Part shown: one piece after another, positions 33,873 to 43,411 of the stretch
Layout of the letters: each line of letters opens with the position of its first letter
Numbering within the stretch: the first letter of the stretch is position 1
Assembly: GCF_009377175.1 (NCBI RefSeq)
Contig: NZ_VJZD01000043.1
Span: 1-49,772 of the forward strand
DNA: 49,772 nucleotides
Direction of reading: 5' to 3'
Source of the DNA: Streptomyces adustus
GTDB taxonomy: Bacteria > Actinomycetota > Actinomycetes > Streptomycetales > Streptomycetaceae
Program-made: the position numbers and the translations under genes
Notes under the pieces: generated by a model
Seen by the model: only the letters and a program-made list of their open reading frames with translations
Told to the model about the DNA's origin: nothing
Databases searched by the model: none

Positions 33873-35363
33873 ATGGGCTCCGACGAAGGCGTGCTGATCG
33901 TGGGGGCAGGCCCCGCGGGACTGATGCTCGCGGGCGATCTGGCCGAGGCGGGGATCGCCTGCACCGTGGTGGAGCGCCGCGAAGGGGAGTCGAAGCTCAC
34001 CCGGGCGTTCGCCGTGCACGCCCGGACGATGGAGCAACTCGACGCCCGTGGAATCGCCGACGACTTGCTCAAGACCGGGCTGCGCAATCCGGTCCTGCAG
34101 TTCTTGCAGATCGACCTGTCGCGGCTGCCGACCCGCTACCCGCACGTCCTGGTGACACCGCAGTACAACACCGAGCGGCTGCTCCGCTCCCGCGCCCTCA
34201 CCCACGGGGTGGACATCAAGAGCGGCTGCGAGGCGACCGGCCTCCGGCAGGACTCCACGGGCGTCGACGTCGAGGTACGCGCCGCGGACGGCACGGTGCA
34301 AACCCTGCGCGCTGCCTACGTGGTAGGCGCTGACGGCCGAAACAGCAAGGTGCGTGAGTCCCTCGGCCTGCCCTTTCCCGGCCGGTCCGCGGTTCGGTCG
34401 ATGATGCTTGCCGACGTACGCCTGGCCGAGCCGCCGAGAAAACCTCCCACCGTCGGTGCGGTAGGGGACGCCTTCGCCATCGTCGTCCCCTTCGGCGACG
34501 GCTGGTTCCGCGTCATGGCCTGGAACCGTCGCCACGACATGCCTGACAACACTCCCGTCGATCTGGACGAGATCCGCACAGTCGCCCAGCGGGCGCTCGG
34601 GAACGACTTCGGCATGCGGGACGCACGCTGGCTCTCCCGGTTCCACAGCGATGAACGCCAGTGCCCCCGTTACCGCGTAGGCCGGGTGTTTCTCGTCGGC
34701 GACGCCGCGCACGTGCACTCACCTGCCGGCGGGATGGGCCTCAACACCAGCATCCAGGACTCAGTCAACCTCAGCTGGAAACTAGCGGCCGTCCTGCGCG
34801 GCCGGGCTCCGGACGCTCTGCTCGACACCTATCAGGCCGAGCGGCATCCGGTGGGCCGCCGGGTACTCCGGATGAGCGGCGCACTCCTGCGCGGGGTACT
34901 GACGACACCAAAGGCGATGTGCGGATTCCGCGACCTCTTCGCCCGCACGGTGCTGCGCATTCCGCCCGTGGCCCAGAGGGCGGCCCGGGCGATCTCCGGT
35001 ATCGACATCGCCTACGCCGCTCCAAGTGGCGCGCCCCCGCTTGTCGGCAAGCGCGTTCCCGACCTGCCGCTGACCGACGGAAGACGGCTGTACGAGGCTC
35101 TGCGCACCCGGCGCTTCGTGCTCGTCACCGCCGCAGATGCGCCCCTCCCCGCCGAGGTGACCAAAAGCTGGGCCGGCGAGGTCGGGTTCGTGTCCGCGCC
35201 ATGCCTGACAAGAAAGGCCGTACTGGTCAGGCCGGACGCATACATCGCATGGGCCACCTCCGAGGGGCACCCGCAACGCCGGGCCGAGGACGTCCGACGG
35301 GCCCTGACGGACTGGTGTGGTGCAGGCGCTCCCGCCCATCAGGGCACCCCTACTTTCAGATAG
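33873..35363 (+). CDS. FAD-dependent aromatic monooxygenase (496 aa)
   Basis: Flavin hydroxylase of the FAD_binding_3 class (PheA/RdmE-like). ATG 33873 (MGSDEG) has GGAGG seven bases upstream. It carries VLIVGAGPAGLMLAGDLAEA (ADP-binding GxGxxG), the DG motif in VVGADGRNSKVRESLGL near residue 165, and the second FAD motif GRVFLVGDAAHVHSPAGGMG near residue 285. The last ~120 residues form the thioredoxin-like C-terminal domain of this class (YEALRTRRFVLVTAADAPLP). NAD(P)H hydroxylation of a phenolic or polyketide substrate is likely. It is intact, unlike the relic at 3800-4275. Confidence 0.9.
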   Translation: MGSDEGVLIVGAGPAGLMLAGDLAEAGIACTVVERREGESKLTRAFAVHARTMEQLDARGIADDLLKTGLRNPVLQFLQIDLSRLPTRYPHVLVTPQYNTERLLRSRALTHGVDIKSGCEATGLRQDSTGVDVEVRAADGTVQTLRAAYVVGADGRNSKVRESLGLPFPGRSAVRSMMLADVRLAEPPRKPPTVGAVGDAFAIVVPFGDGWFRVMAWNRRHDMPDNTPVDLDEIRTVAQRALGNDFGMRDARWLSRFHSDERQCPRYRVGRVFLVGDAAHVHSPAGGMGLNTSIQDSVNLSWKLAAVLRGRAPDALLDTYQAERHPVGRRVLRMSGALLRGVLTTPKAMCGFRDLFARTVLRIPPVAQRAARAISGIDIAYAAPSGAPPLVGKRVPDLPLTDGRRLYEALRTRRFVLVTAADAPLPAEVTKSWAGEVGFVSAPCLTRKAVLVRPDAYIAWATSEGHPQRRAEDVRRALTDWCGAGAPAHQGTPTFR

Positions 35364-35834
35364 GCCAGCCCCTGAGAGGAGCGACGTGGCCGCCGGCCGC
35401 CCGGACACCGGGTCCGGCGCCCACGGCTGCGACGGAACAGCCCCTCGCCGCCACGCCGCGCCCCACCCGGCCCGGACGTCGTCATAGGTGTGCCCTCGTC
35501 CGGCACGCCACGCCATCGCCTGGACGACATCTCGTGCCGGCTACGGCCGAGGCGTCTGATGCGAGCCCGCAGAAAGGGCCTTCCCTGAAGACGTGCTCGT
35601 GCGCTCCGACGACGACAGCACCACTGCCCGACGGCGGCAGCCACGGATGGCCCGTCCAGAGTGCCCGGTCAACAGGTCGGCCGAGCAGACGCAACCTGGA
35701 ACCCCTTCACGCCAAACAGGAGTGCGCCAACCGCCCACTCTGACAAGCCGAACAAGCCAATGCACCTGGGCAGACCCCTACGGTGAATGAACCGCCGTTC
35801 GAAATCCGCTATCACGAAAAGCCGGAGCACACGC
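35364..35834. other. 470-base spacer before the aldehyde dehydrogenase
   Basis: No recognised gene on either strand. Open frames (for example 35339-35644 minus) show no conserved motif. No strong hairpin seen. Confidence 0.4.
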
Positions 35835-37280
35835 ATGACTTCTGTCCATTCCTTCTGGCTCGCAGGACGCCCGGCCGAAGGCAACAGCACCCTCGATGTG
35901 ACTTCTCCGTGGGACAACCGCCTGGTCGGAACGGTTTCTGTGCCGACCGACGCACAGGTTGAAGAGGCTGTCGCCGCCGCCTACGCGGTGCGCGACGAAT
36001 TTGCCGCCTCTCCGGCGCACCTTCGGGCCGCCGCCCTGGACCATGTGGCCAAGCGCCTTGCTGAGCGGACTGAGGAGATAGCTCAGCTGATCTCTGCCGA
36101 GAACGGCAAGCCGATCAAGTGGGCACGCAGCGAGGTCGGCCGGGCCGTCTCCGTCTTCCGCTTCGCTTCTGAAGAGGCCCGCCGCTTCAACAGCGGCGAT
36201 GCCCAGCGCCTGGACACCGACGCAGGCGGCCGGGGGCGTCTCGCCCTGACCCGCCGCTTCACCAAGGGCGTGGTCCTCGGCATCACCCCGTTCAACTTCC
36301 CGCTGAACCAGGGCGCCCACAAGGTGGCTCCCGCCATCGCCGCCGGTGTGCCGATCATCCTCAAGCCCGCTCCGAACACTCCTCTTTCCGCGCTGCTCCT
36401 CGGCGAGGTGCTGGCCGAGACCGACCTGCCGGCCGGCTCATGGTCGATCCTGCCGGTCGACAACGACCGTATGCCCGCCCTCGTCCAGGACGAGCGCCTG
36501 CCCGTGATCTCCTTCACCGGTTCCGAGAAGGTCGGCTACACGATCATGGACTCGGTCCCCCGCAAGCACTGCACCCTGGAACTGGGCGGCAACGGCGCGG
36601 CGGTCGTCCTCGCCGACTGGGCGAGCGACGAGGACCTGGACTGGGCCGCGACCCGGATCGCCACCTTCTCGAACTACCAAGGCGGCCAGTCCTGCATCTC
36701 CGTGCAGCGGGTGATCGCGGACGCGTCCGTGTACGACCGGCTGCTGCCGCGCATCGTCGCCGCCGTCGAGGCCCAGGTGACCGGTGACCCGTCGGATGCC
36801 GCCACAGACGTCGGCCCGCTCGTCAGCGAAGGAGCCGCCGTGCGTGTCGAGTCATGGGTCGACGAGGCAGTGACATCAGGCGCCAAACTCCACACTGGTG
36901 GCACACGCGAAGGCGCGTCGTACGCACCCACCGTGCTCACCAGCGTCCCGACGGACACCACCCTCGCCTGCGAGGAAGTGTTCGGCCCGGTCCTGACCGT
37001 GACGAAGGTGGACGGCCAGGCGGAAGCGTTCGCCGCAGTCAACGATTCCAAATACGGCCTCCACGCGGGCGTGTTCACCCGCAACGTGCAGGCCGCTTTC
37101 CGCGCCCACCGCGCCCTCGAGGTCGGCGGCGTGATCATCGGTGACGTTCCGTCCTACCGCGCCGACCAGATGCCTTACGGCGGCGCCAAGCAGTCGGGCG
37201 TAGGCCGCGAGGGCGTGAAGTTCGCGATGGAGGACTACACCTACGAGCGAGTCCTGGTTCTGACCGACCTCGAACTCTGA
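35835..37280 (+). CDS. Aldehyde dehydrogenase family protein (481 aa)
   Basis: Oxidises an aldehyde to the acid with NAD(P). ATG 35835 (MTSVHSFWLAGRP) has CGGAG upstream and gives the expected start; the ATG at 35787 adds an unrelated leader. Hallmarks: GVVLGITPFNFPLNQGAHKV, cofactor-binding FTGSEKVGYTIMDSV near residue 235, catalytic Glu in LELGGNGAAVVLAD and the nucleophile Cys in YQGGQSCISVQRV near residue 290. CEEVFGPVLTV and GAKQSGVGREGVKFAMEDYT close the pattern. It stands alone, about 470 bases from the FAD monooxygenase. The two may share a catabolic role, by inference. Confidence 0.93.
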   Translation: MTSVHSFWLAGRPAEGNSTLDVTSPWDNRLVGTVSVPTDAQVEEAVAAAYAVRDEFAASPAHLRAAALDHVAKRLAERTEEIAQLISAENGKPIKWARSEVGRAVSVFRFASEEARRFNSGDAQRLDTDAGGRGRLALTRRFTKGVVLGITPFNFPLNQGAHKVAPAIAAGVPIILKPAPNTPLSALLLGEVLAETDLPAGSWSILPVDNDRMPALVQDERLPVISFTGSEKVGYTIMDSVPRKHCTLELGGNGAAVVLADWASDEDLDWAATRIATFSNYQGGQSCISVQRVIADASVYDRLLPRIVAAVEAQVTGDPSDAATDVGPLVSEGAAVRVESWVDEAVTSGAKLHTGGTREGASYAPTVLTSVPTDTTLACEEVFGPVLTVTKVDGQAEAFAAVNDSKYGLHAGVFTRNVQAAFRAHRALEVGGVIIGDVPSYRADQMPYGGAKQSGVGREGVKFAMEDYTYERVLVLTDLEL

Positions 37281-37751
37281 CAAGTTGGTACGTGACAGCA
37301 GGGAATCGGGCCGCGGAGGCCTGAACGCCACCGACTCGTCTGCGTCGGCCGCCTTGCGGCCACGCCCGTTCATCGGCGGCACAGTCTCCCGCACGGTGCG
37401 GCGTGTCCTCGCTGTGCCGTTCGGTGTCGCCCGCCACCGTCACCCGCGCCGTCCCAGAAGCCGGAGAGCCTACCGATCGGGGCTGGACGCCTCCCAGAAC
37501 CAAGTGTGTATGACCAGCCTCCAACCGGCATCCCGCACAGCGTTGGCTTCTGCCTTTCGTAAATGCCCCGAGCTGCACCGCACTGCGCGAGCGGTGCAGC
37601 TCGTGTCGATGCAGACTCGATAGAACCAACGGATTCGGGGCGGGATTCTGCGACGGCGGACGCGTCGTGGGGGCCGTCCTCGCCTGGCCGGGTCCCGTAC
37701 GACCACCGCCAGCGAAGCCCGACATGATCCTGGGAACCAGAGGTTTTGGAT
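37281..37751. other. 470-base spacer with terminator before the transporter gene
   Basis: Contains the hairpin at 37570-37602. No recognised gene; the frames at 37285-37623 lack coding bias. Confidence 0.4.
37570..37602. terminator. Perfect 12-bp hairpin
   Basis: Arms 37570-37581 (GAGCTGCACCGC) and 37591-37602 are exact complements around a nine-base loop, 290 bases past the aldehyde dehydrogenase stop. Confidence 0.6.
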
Positions 37752-38723
37752 ATGGCCGCGCCGCGCATACCTCTCGCCTTCTTCGGAATATCTCTGGGCC
37801 TCGCAGGCCTGGCCGGCACCTGGCTCACAGCAGCCCATGAAGGCCACGTGCCGATCGGCGTGGGCCGTGCCCTGGTCGCGCTCGCTGCGGTCGTCTGGTG
37901 CGTGACGCTTCTGCTGTACCTGCGATACGCAGCGTCTGTCCGGGGAGCCTTCGTGGCCGACATGCTGGACAGCGTCGGAAGCCCATTCGGCTCACTGGCG
38001 GTCATCACGCCGATGCTCCTCGCGGCGCAGGGCATAGCCCCGTACGCCCCCGACGTCGGCCGCATCGTGGTGGACGTCCTCATCGTCCTGACGCTGCTCA
38101 CAGGCGGCTGGTATACCGGGCAATGGATATACGGCCCACTCGAGTTGGACCAGCTTCACCCGGGTTACTTTCTGCCCGCTACCGGCGGTGGTCTCGTTGC
38201 CGCCTTCAGTGCTGTGCAGGTCGGGCAGGAGCGCGTGGCCGAAGTCATGTTCGGGCTGGGCATCATCTCGTGGGTCGTCCTGGGCTCCATGATCCTGGCC
38301 CGGCTCTTCTTCCGGCCTCCGATGCCGCAGGGCCTCACGCCGACGCTCGCCATCGAGGTAGTACCCGCCTCCATGGCAAGCGTCGCCTGCTTCGCCCTCA
38401 ACCACGACCGTATCGACCGGCTCTCGGCTGTGCTCGCCGGCTACTGCCTGCTGATGGTCCTCGCCCAGGTACGGCTACTCCCCTTGTTTCTCCGCCTGAA
38501 GTTCACACCTGGCTTCTGGGCTTTCACCTTCTCCTGGACGACGGTGGCAACCACCGGACTCCACTGGACCAGCACCGGCCACCCTCCCGGCGAACTTGTT
38601 CTCTCCTACCTCCTCCTGGCCGCCGCGACCGCACTCGTGGGAGCCATCGCGATACGGACGCTAATGGCCATGGCACGTCACCAGTTCCTCCCCTCGGCGG
38701 CGCCACCGCCTCCCTCTGCGTAG
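37752..38723 (+). CDS. TDT-family transporter, TehA/Mae1-like (323 aa)
   Basis: ATG 37752 (MAAPRIPLAFFGISLG) has AGAGG eight bases upstream; a TTG at 37746 is the alternative. The protein has about ten membrane segments. Its start PLAFFGISLGLAGLAGTW and HPGYFLPATGGGLVAAFSAV match the TDT (SLAC1/TehA) family, with the conserved Phe-Gly-rich helix 1 and PATGG. FWAFTFSWTTVATTGLHW is the conserved helix-9 region. The family moves C4-dicarboxylates, chloride/nitrate or tellurite-related anions; substrate not predictable here. No linked gene. Confidence 0.82.
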   Translation: MAAPRIPLAFFGISLGLAGLAGTWLTAAHEGHVPIGVGRALVALAAVVWCVTLLLYLRYAASVRGAFVADMLDSVGSPFGSLAVITPMLLAAQGIAPYAPDVGRIVVDVLIVLTLLTGGWYTGQWIYGPLELDQLHPGYFLPATGGGLVAAFSAVQVGQERVAEVMFGLGIISWVVLGSMILARLFFRPPMPQGLTPTLAIEVVPASMASVACFALNHDRIDRLSAVLAGYCLLMVLAQVRLLPLFLRLKFTPGFWAFTFSWTTVATTGLHWTSTGHPPGELVLSYLLLAAATALVGAIAIRTLMAMARHQFLPSAAPPPPSA

Positions 38724-39601
38724 GTGCCGCCTGTTGGATCAGCGGAGGAGGGACAGGGGCTGCGGCTTCTTGCTGACCGGTAGAAAGCAGGCCCGCGCCT
38801 CACGGATCGACGGCGCACCTCGTAGCCGTCTCGTTCCCCGGCTCCGGGACGGCTGCGCACGCCCTTCCACCATTGAGGCTCGCTGCCGTGAACGCGGTTT
38901 CTCCCGCGGCGCACGATTCAGCCCATGAGCAGTGGCGGGAGCGCTCGGGCAGCGCCCCTGAGCGCGTGCCGCTGCCACTCCGCGCACGAGCAGCGCACTG
39001 TGGCCGACCCGTACCGGCGCTCCCGCCCGCGGCCGTAGGGCGAACCGCACTCCCCCTCCCGTGAGTGATCCAGGTGGCCTGGTCGCGTCCGGTCGGAGTA
39101 GCCGCGGACGTCCGGGAGACGTGAGCCGAGCCCGCCCCCGTGCGCGGCCCATGAAGGAGTCGAGTCAGACGGAGTCTCCCCCGCTCTGCGCCAGGCATCA
39201 TCGCGCGAGCGGTGCCCGGGGGTGACCCTGAAGGTGACCTGTGCGACAGCGCCAGCCCATTCTTGACCCGATCGTCCATATGTGTTTTGCTGATCGTGAG
39301 ACCGAGGCACTTATGCCCCGGTATGCGGTTCCCGCAACGCTGGATCCGGCAAGCGCCGGCCGGGCTGTAGCCCACGCGAATGGCCTCGTGTTCATGACCA
39401 CACATGCGGTCGTCGCGGGCACACCAGGGCCCTACGGGACCGACTCAGAGCCCCACGGATATCGAGCAGTGGCCGCCTGGCTCCGCTATACGCCCGCGAG
39501 CAGCCCCTGCCCACCATCAGGTAATCAGATCTGCCGCCGCACGCCAATGGTGCACCGGCGGTACTGCCGTCCAGAACCGTAACCAAAGAGGAAGTACCAC
39601 T
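38724..39601. other. Nearly 900-base gene-poor spacer
   Basis: No supported gene on either strand. Frames at 38800-39405 (minus) and 39241-39582 (plus) have no recognised motif or ribosome site. An AT-richer patch at about 39265-39320 (TTGACC...ATATGTGTTTTGC) may hold a promoter of the VOC gene at 39602 or of a lost gene. Confidence 0.45.
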
Positions 39602-39949
39602 ATGAGCAGCAACATCCACGCAATGGTCGCGAACGTCGAGGTAGAAAACCTTGAGGATGCGATCCCTCTGTACCAGGAATTGACCGGAGAGACGGAAGTC
39701 CGCCGATTCCCGTACCGTGATCTTGAGCTGGCACTCGTCGGGCCCTTCCTTCTCTACTCCGGGCCGCTTGAGAAATACGTCTGGCAGAACGGAACCGTCA
39801 TCGTCGGCTCCCTGGCGCCCGTTCTCGAAGCCCTCGGCAGGGCGGGCGCCGAGATCCTCGAAGCGCCCAACGAAGTCCCCAACGGCACCAGGGTCGTCGC
39901 TCGTCACCCGGACGGCTCCGTCTTCGAGTACATGCAGCTTCGAGCCTGA
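39602..39949 (+). CDS. VOC-superfamily protein (115 aa)
   Basis: ATG 39602 follows AGAGGAAG at a good distance. The protein has the paired beta-alpha-beta-beta-beta pattern of glyoxalase/VOC folds: MVANVEVENLEDAIPLYQEL, LELALVGPFLLYSGP, VLEALGRAGAEILEAPNEVP and a closing VARHPDGSVFEYMQL with the metal-site Glu (E of FEYM). Possible metal ligands are incomplete, so it may be a binding protein instead of an enzyme. A strong terminator follows. Confidence 0.75.
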   Translation: MSSNIHAMVANVEVENLEDAIPLYQELTGETEVRRFPYRDLELALVGPFLLYSGPLEKYVWQNGTVIVGSLAPVLEALGRAGAEILEAPNEVPNGTRVVARHPDGSVFEYMQLRA

Positions 39950-39971
39950 ACCTCCGCGCCCAGCGCCACTG

Positions 39972-40012
39972 CGGTGCTCTGAGGCTGGCATCGGGCCCGC
40001 CTCAGAGCACCG
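39972..40012 (+). terminator. 14-bp terminator hairpin after the VOC gene
   Basis: Arms 39972-39985 (CGGTGCTCTGAGGC) and 39999-40012 are exact complements around a 13-base loop, 23 bases past the stop. Confidence 0.75.
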
Positions 40013-40148
40013 GCCGTGATCACCATCGGACTTCCAGGCGCTGATCGACCGGATCACCGTGCCCTGCCAAGCCGCGCTCGACCAACGCAGGCATCACCAA
40101 CGGGGTGGTGATCGACGCCCGGGAACCCGTGGTGGCGTCTTCCGTCAA

Positions 40149-40385
40149 AAGATCACCGACGCCGACAGGATCCTGGCGACGCTCCTTTCCCAGCGAGAGA
40201 TATGCGATCAGCAAGCCGTGGCGGACTTGTTCGGTGTCAGTCGCCGCACCAGCCGGAACGCCATCAAGGACGTCCGCCCCCTCCTTGAACAGGACACATA
40301 CGTTCCGAATCTCGCCGAACGACGCTTCGCCACGGCCGCCGACGTACTCGCATCCGTCATAGGAGACAGCAAAACACCATGTTGA
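40149..40385 (+). pseudogene. ISAzo13-like transposase C-terminal fragment
   Basis: The frame reads KITDADRILATLLSQREICD then QAVADLFGVSRRTSRNAIKD and VRPLLEQDTYVPNLAERRFA-TAADVLASV. This HTH-type module (LLAxLFGVSxxTISxAIRxVRPLL, followed by RxxTxADxxAF) is the tail of ISAzo13/'Rhodopirellula' transposases common in Streptomyces. The catalytic part is absent. The upstream frame is unrelated. Confidence 0.55.
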
Positions 40386-40419
40386 ATCCTTACGGCTTCA
40401 TCTGCTGCGGAACTCCTTG

Positions 40420-40870
40420 TCTTCCGCATGCATGTCGCCGACCGGCACCTGACGCGCTGCGAGGAGATCATGCAAGCCGTGTGCGAGGACTTCGAGTCGG
40501 AGCTGGTCGAGTTCAACGGCGAGGCCAACCATGTCCACCTGCTGGTGAACTTCCCGCCGAAGGTCGCCGTGTCCAGACTGGTGAACTCCCTCAAAGGCGT
40601 GTCCTCGCGCAGACTCCGCCAGGAGTTACCCGACCTCGTCCGCCACTACTGGCGGGCACAGCGCCTCTGGTCCGGCTCGTACTTCGCCGGCTCGGTCCGC
40701 GGCGCGCCTCTCAGCATCGTGAAGCAGTACATCGAGCAGCAGAACCGGCCACTCCGACCCGGGCTGAAGTCAACAGTGCGGATCCGAGCACACAGCCGAA
40801 GTCAGAGCAGTTCTCAGATTCGCTTCACCACCGGGCTGAAGGCCCGGTGCACTGCGAATAGACCCGGTAG
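40420..40870 (+). pseudogene. IS200/IS605-family TnpA remnant with right-end hairpin
   Basis: From about 40420 the frame encodes HLTRCEEIMQAVCEDFESEL, then EFNGEANHVHLLVNFPPKVA (HUH motif HVH), RLVNSLKGVSSRRLRQELPD and SIVKQYIEQQNRP with the catalytic Tyr. The N-terminal ~30 residues are missing or garbled (ELLVFRMHVADR). The normal stop after QQNRP is lost, so the frame runs on to 41039. The hairpin CACCGGGC-TGAAG-GCCCGGTG at 40829-40849 is the typical right-end structure of this IS family. Confidence 0.75.
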
Positions 40871-41129
40871 CCCGACAGTAACCCTCAACTACCCCAGTTG
40901 TACTGCTCGTTTGGCAGTCCCTCTTCGGGAGGTCACTCCGGCTTCTGTTTCGGTGATTGTGGCCTACAGAACAATGCGGCTTTCAGTCTTCACGCAGAAT
41001 CGGCCGGCTGCTGGTGCGCGGGAGGTCCGCGCCCACTGAACTTGTCGGCTTACGACTTGCCCCGCGATTGAAGCGGGTGATGGTGTGGTGCGGGGCCGGG
41101 CCCAATCGCCGTCCTGGCAGGATGGCGGC

Positions 41130-41489
41130 ATGGAAATGGAACGTGTACTTGGAATTGGTGGCTACTTCGTGCGGGCTGCCGACCCGAAGGCCCTGAACGC
41201 GTGGTACCGCGACTGCCTGGGCTTGGACGCTGACGAGCACGGCCTGTGGCGTCAGGCAGCCGGGCCGACGGTGTTCGCGACGTTCGAGTCCGGGACCGAC
41301 TACTTCGGGTCCCGGACCCAGCAGACCATGCTCAACTTCCGGGTCCGCGATCTGGATGCGATGCTCGCGCAACTGCGTGCCAAGGGAGCGGACGTGTCCG
41401 AGGACATCCAGGACATGGAAGGTGTCGGCCGGTTCGGCTGGGTCACCGATCCCGAGGGCAACCGGGTCGAGCTGTGGCAGTCCGCCTGA
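41130..41489 (+). CDS. VOC-family (glyoxalase-like) protein (119 aa)
   Basis: ATG 41130 (MEMERVLGIGGYFVRA) follows CAGGATGG. The protein has GYFVRAADPKALNAWYRDCL, MLNFRVRDLDAMLAQLRAKG and a closing GWVTDPEGNRVELWQ. These are the classic actinobacterial glyoxalase/bleomycin-resistance-like motifs, with the metal Glu in VELWQ. It is intact although IS remnants lie on both sides. Substrate unknown. Confidence 0.85.
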   Translation: MEMERVLGIGGYFVRAADPKALNAWYRDCLGLDADEHGLWRQAAGPTVFATFESGTDYFGSRTQQTMLNFRVRDLDAMLAQLRAKGADVSEDIQDMEGVGRFGWVTDPEGNRVELWQSA

Positions 41490-41570
41490 TCGCGCCCCGC
41501 AGACAGACGGTGATGCGCAGCTGGACCACTATGTTGTCCAGGCGTGAACGTTGGTCAGGCCCGTGCAGCC

Positions 41571-42425
41571 ATGTCCGACTACGACTTCTGCGGTATGTCG
41601 GCGGAGCACCTGGGTGCCCTCGCGGTCGAGCTCGCATCACGCTGGGAGGCGCGGTGCGAGTCCGAGCGCTGTGACCGACGCGGGGCCTCGCGCCGTCGAG
41701 AGGCGGGGGCCGGGCCCAAGTACGGGCTGGCTTTCGTAGACCGGCTGCTGGTCACGCTGGTTCATCTGCGGACCGGGCTCACCCACGCGGCCCTGGGGGT
41801 GATCGACGAGGTCGGCTCCTCCACGATCGGCCGGGCGATCGTGGGGATCCGTCCGTTGCTCGCCGAGCGCGGATTCACTGGCCCGGGCCAGCCGGGGCTG
41901 CGGCTGCGCACACTGGAGGACGTGTTCGCCTACGCCGAAGCGGAGCGGGTCACGCTCAGGATCGACGGGACCGAGACCCAGGTCCGCCGCCCACAAGCGG
42001 GCAGACCGAGCCGACGCTCGTTCGTGTCGGGCAAGCGCAACCAGAACACGATCAAGACCACCACGCTCAGTGATGGCCAGGGCCGCACCCTGTTCTCCGG
42101 GGCCCTCCGGCCCGGCCGGATGCACGACCAGACCGCGGTGCGCAACGAGGGCATCGCCGAGCAGTTCCATCAGCACCCCGGCGTGAAAGCCGCGGTCGAC
42201 AGGGGATATCGGGGCCTGGCCAGCGAGTTCCCCGGCCAGGTCTCGGCCCCGCCGAGGAAGCCGAAGGCACCGCTGACGGCAACAGGCCCCTGACCGAGTA
42301 TTACGGCTGGCACGAGGCCAAGCGCCGCCAGTCCTCGGCGCGAATCTGTGTCGAGCACGCCAATGCCGAGCACCGCCAGTGGCGTCCATTCCAGCGGTAC
42401 ACCGGGCGCCGCGAAACCTACGGCG
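41571..42425 (+). pseudogene. IS5-family transposase, frameshifted and 3'-truncated
   Basis: ATG 41571 begins MSDYDFCGMSAEHLGALAVE, then the HTH_Tnp_4 region LVHLRTGLTHAALGVIDEVG and the DDE_Tnp_4 catalytic blocks LRIDGTETQVRRPQAGRPSR (first Asp), SGKRNQNTIKTTTLSDGQGR and VKAAVDRGYRGLASEFPGQV (second Asp). Near 42270 the frame shifts and continues as LTEYYGWHEAKRRQSSARIC, VEHANAEHRQWRPFQRYTG (Glu region). It is cut off at RETYGE, exactly where the reversed IS630 fragment begins. Confidence 0.75.
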
Positions 42426-42426
42426 A

Positions 42427-42660
42427 AAACTTCGTCTTCGAAGACGATCCAGGCCCCGAGCGCCGCCGCGGTGCTTCCACCTGCGGCCACACGTCCTTCT
42501 TCCAGAGCTCGACTGCGTGTTCGTCGCGTTCGAGCGCTCGACGGGAGGGGCTCTGCCAGGACCAGCCGTGGCGGTGCAGCAGCCGCCAGACTCCCGCGAT
42601 CGAGCAACTGACATGGAACGGGCGGACGATCAGGGCCCTGGCGCGTTCCAGGGTGCACCG
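42427..42660 (-). pseudogene. IS630-family transposase fragment
   Basis: The minus strand reads DQRCTLERARALIVRPFHVS, then SIAGVWRLLHRHGWSWQSPS, RRALERDEHAVELWKKDVWP and QVEAPRRRSGPGSSSKTK. This is the winged-helix N-terminal and linker part of IS630-type transposases. It butts head-on against the IS5 remnant at 42425. The DDE domain is absent. Confidence 0.7.
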
Positions 42661-42924
42661 CTGGTCCTTCCTCTTCGTGGTGTCGAGCACGCAGAGCTGC
42701 TCGGCGTTGCGGCGGATCGACGCGGGCAACTCGATGATGCGCAACTGGCCGCATCAGCCGCCTCGGTCCGCGGCAGGAGAAACGGGGGTTCGTGATCCGC
42801 AGGTGAACCCAGTACTCTGCTGGGAAGGTGAACCCTCCCCGCGAGCGGCCCAGTCCCTCACCTCCTGCACCACCTCCACCAGCCGGGCGAGCAGACTCTG
42901 CCACGGCGTTTCGCCCTGATGTTC

Positions 42925-43305
42925 TGCCGTCTCGGCCCCCTTCGATGCAGGTGTCGGCGGATGCTCGGTGCGGGCACCGGCCGCGTGCTGATGGGCTCGC
43001 ACGATGGTGGAGTACACCGAGATCTCCCAATCGATCTCGCCTGCGACATCGGCAGCGGCCTGGACCTGTTCCAGCGGACGCTCCCACGTGCCGTCGGCCG
43101 ACCACAGCCGGTGGCGTTCGTGGACGGTCTTCCACGGCCCGAAACGCTCGGGAAGACCCCGCCAGTGCACCCCGGTCCGCACCCGGTGCAGAATCCTGTC
43201 GATCACCTGCCGCTGATACCGCCACCGGCCACAACGCCCATGGCTCACCGGCAGGAACAGCCGCGGCCGTTCCCACTCCGCATCAGTCAGATCACCCCGC
43301 CCCAT
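42925..43305 (-). pseudogene. IS5-family transposase N-terminal fragment
   Basis: ATG 43305 (MGRGDLTDAEWERPRLFLPV) opens the classic IS5 N-terminal domain: GRWRYQRQVIDRILHRVRTG, VHWRGLPERFGPWKTVHERH, RLWSADGTWERPLEQVQAAA and EIDWEISVYSTIVRAHQHAA with the first catalytic Asp changed in context (DxTI is YSTI here). Similarity stops after about 42930 and the frame reads on into unrelated sequence to 42754. The catalytic C-terminus is missing. Confidence 0.75.
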
Positions 43306-43411
43306 GCCCAACTCGGAGCCTGAAGCTCCAGGAGGCATTCCCGGTCGAAAGCGGGACATGTCCTTGGGCAGCCGTTAGCCTCGGTTGGATCGCTGCCGCG
43401 GACGCATACCC

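Noticed and set aside
38800..39405. A 201-codon minus frame in the 38.7-39.6 kb spacer
   Set aside because: No ribosome site, no recognised motif, and composition typical of random GC-rich DNA.
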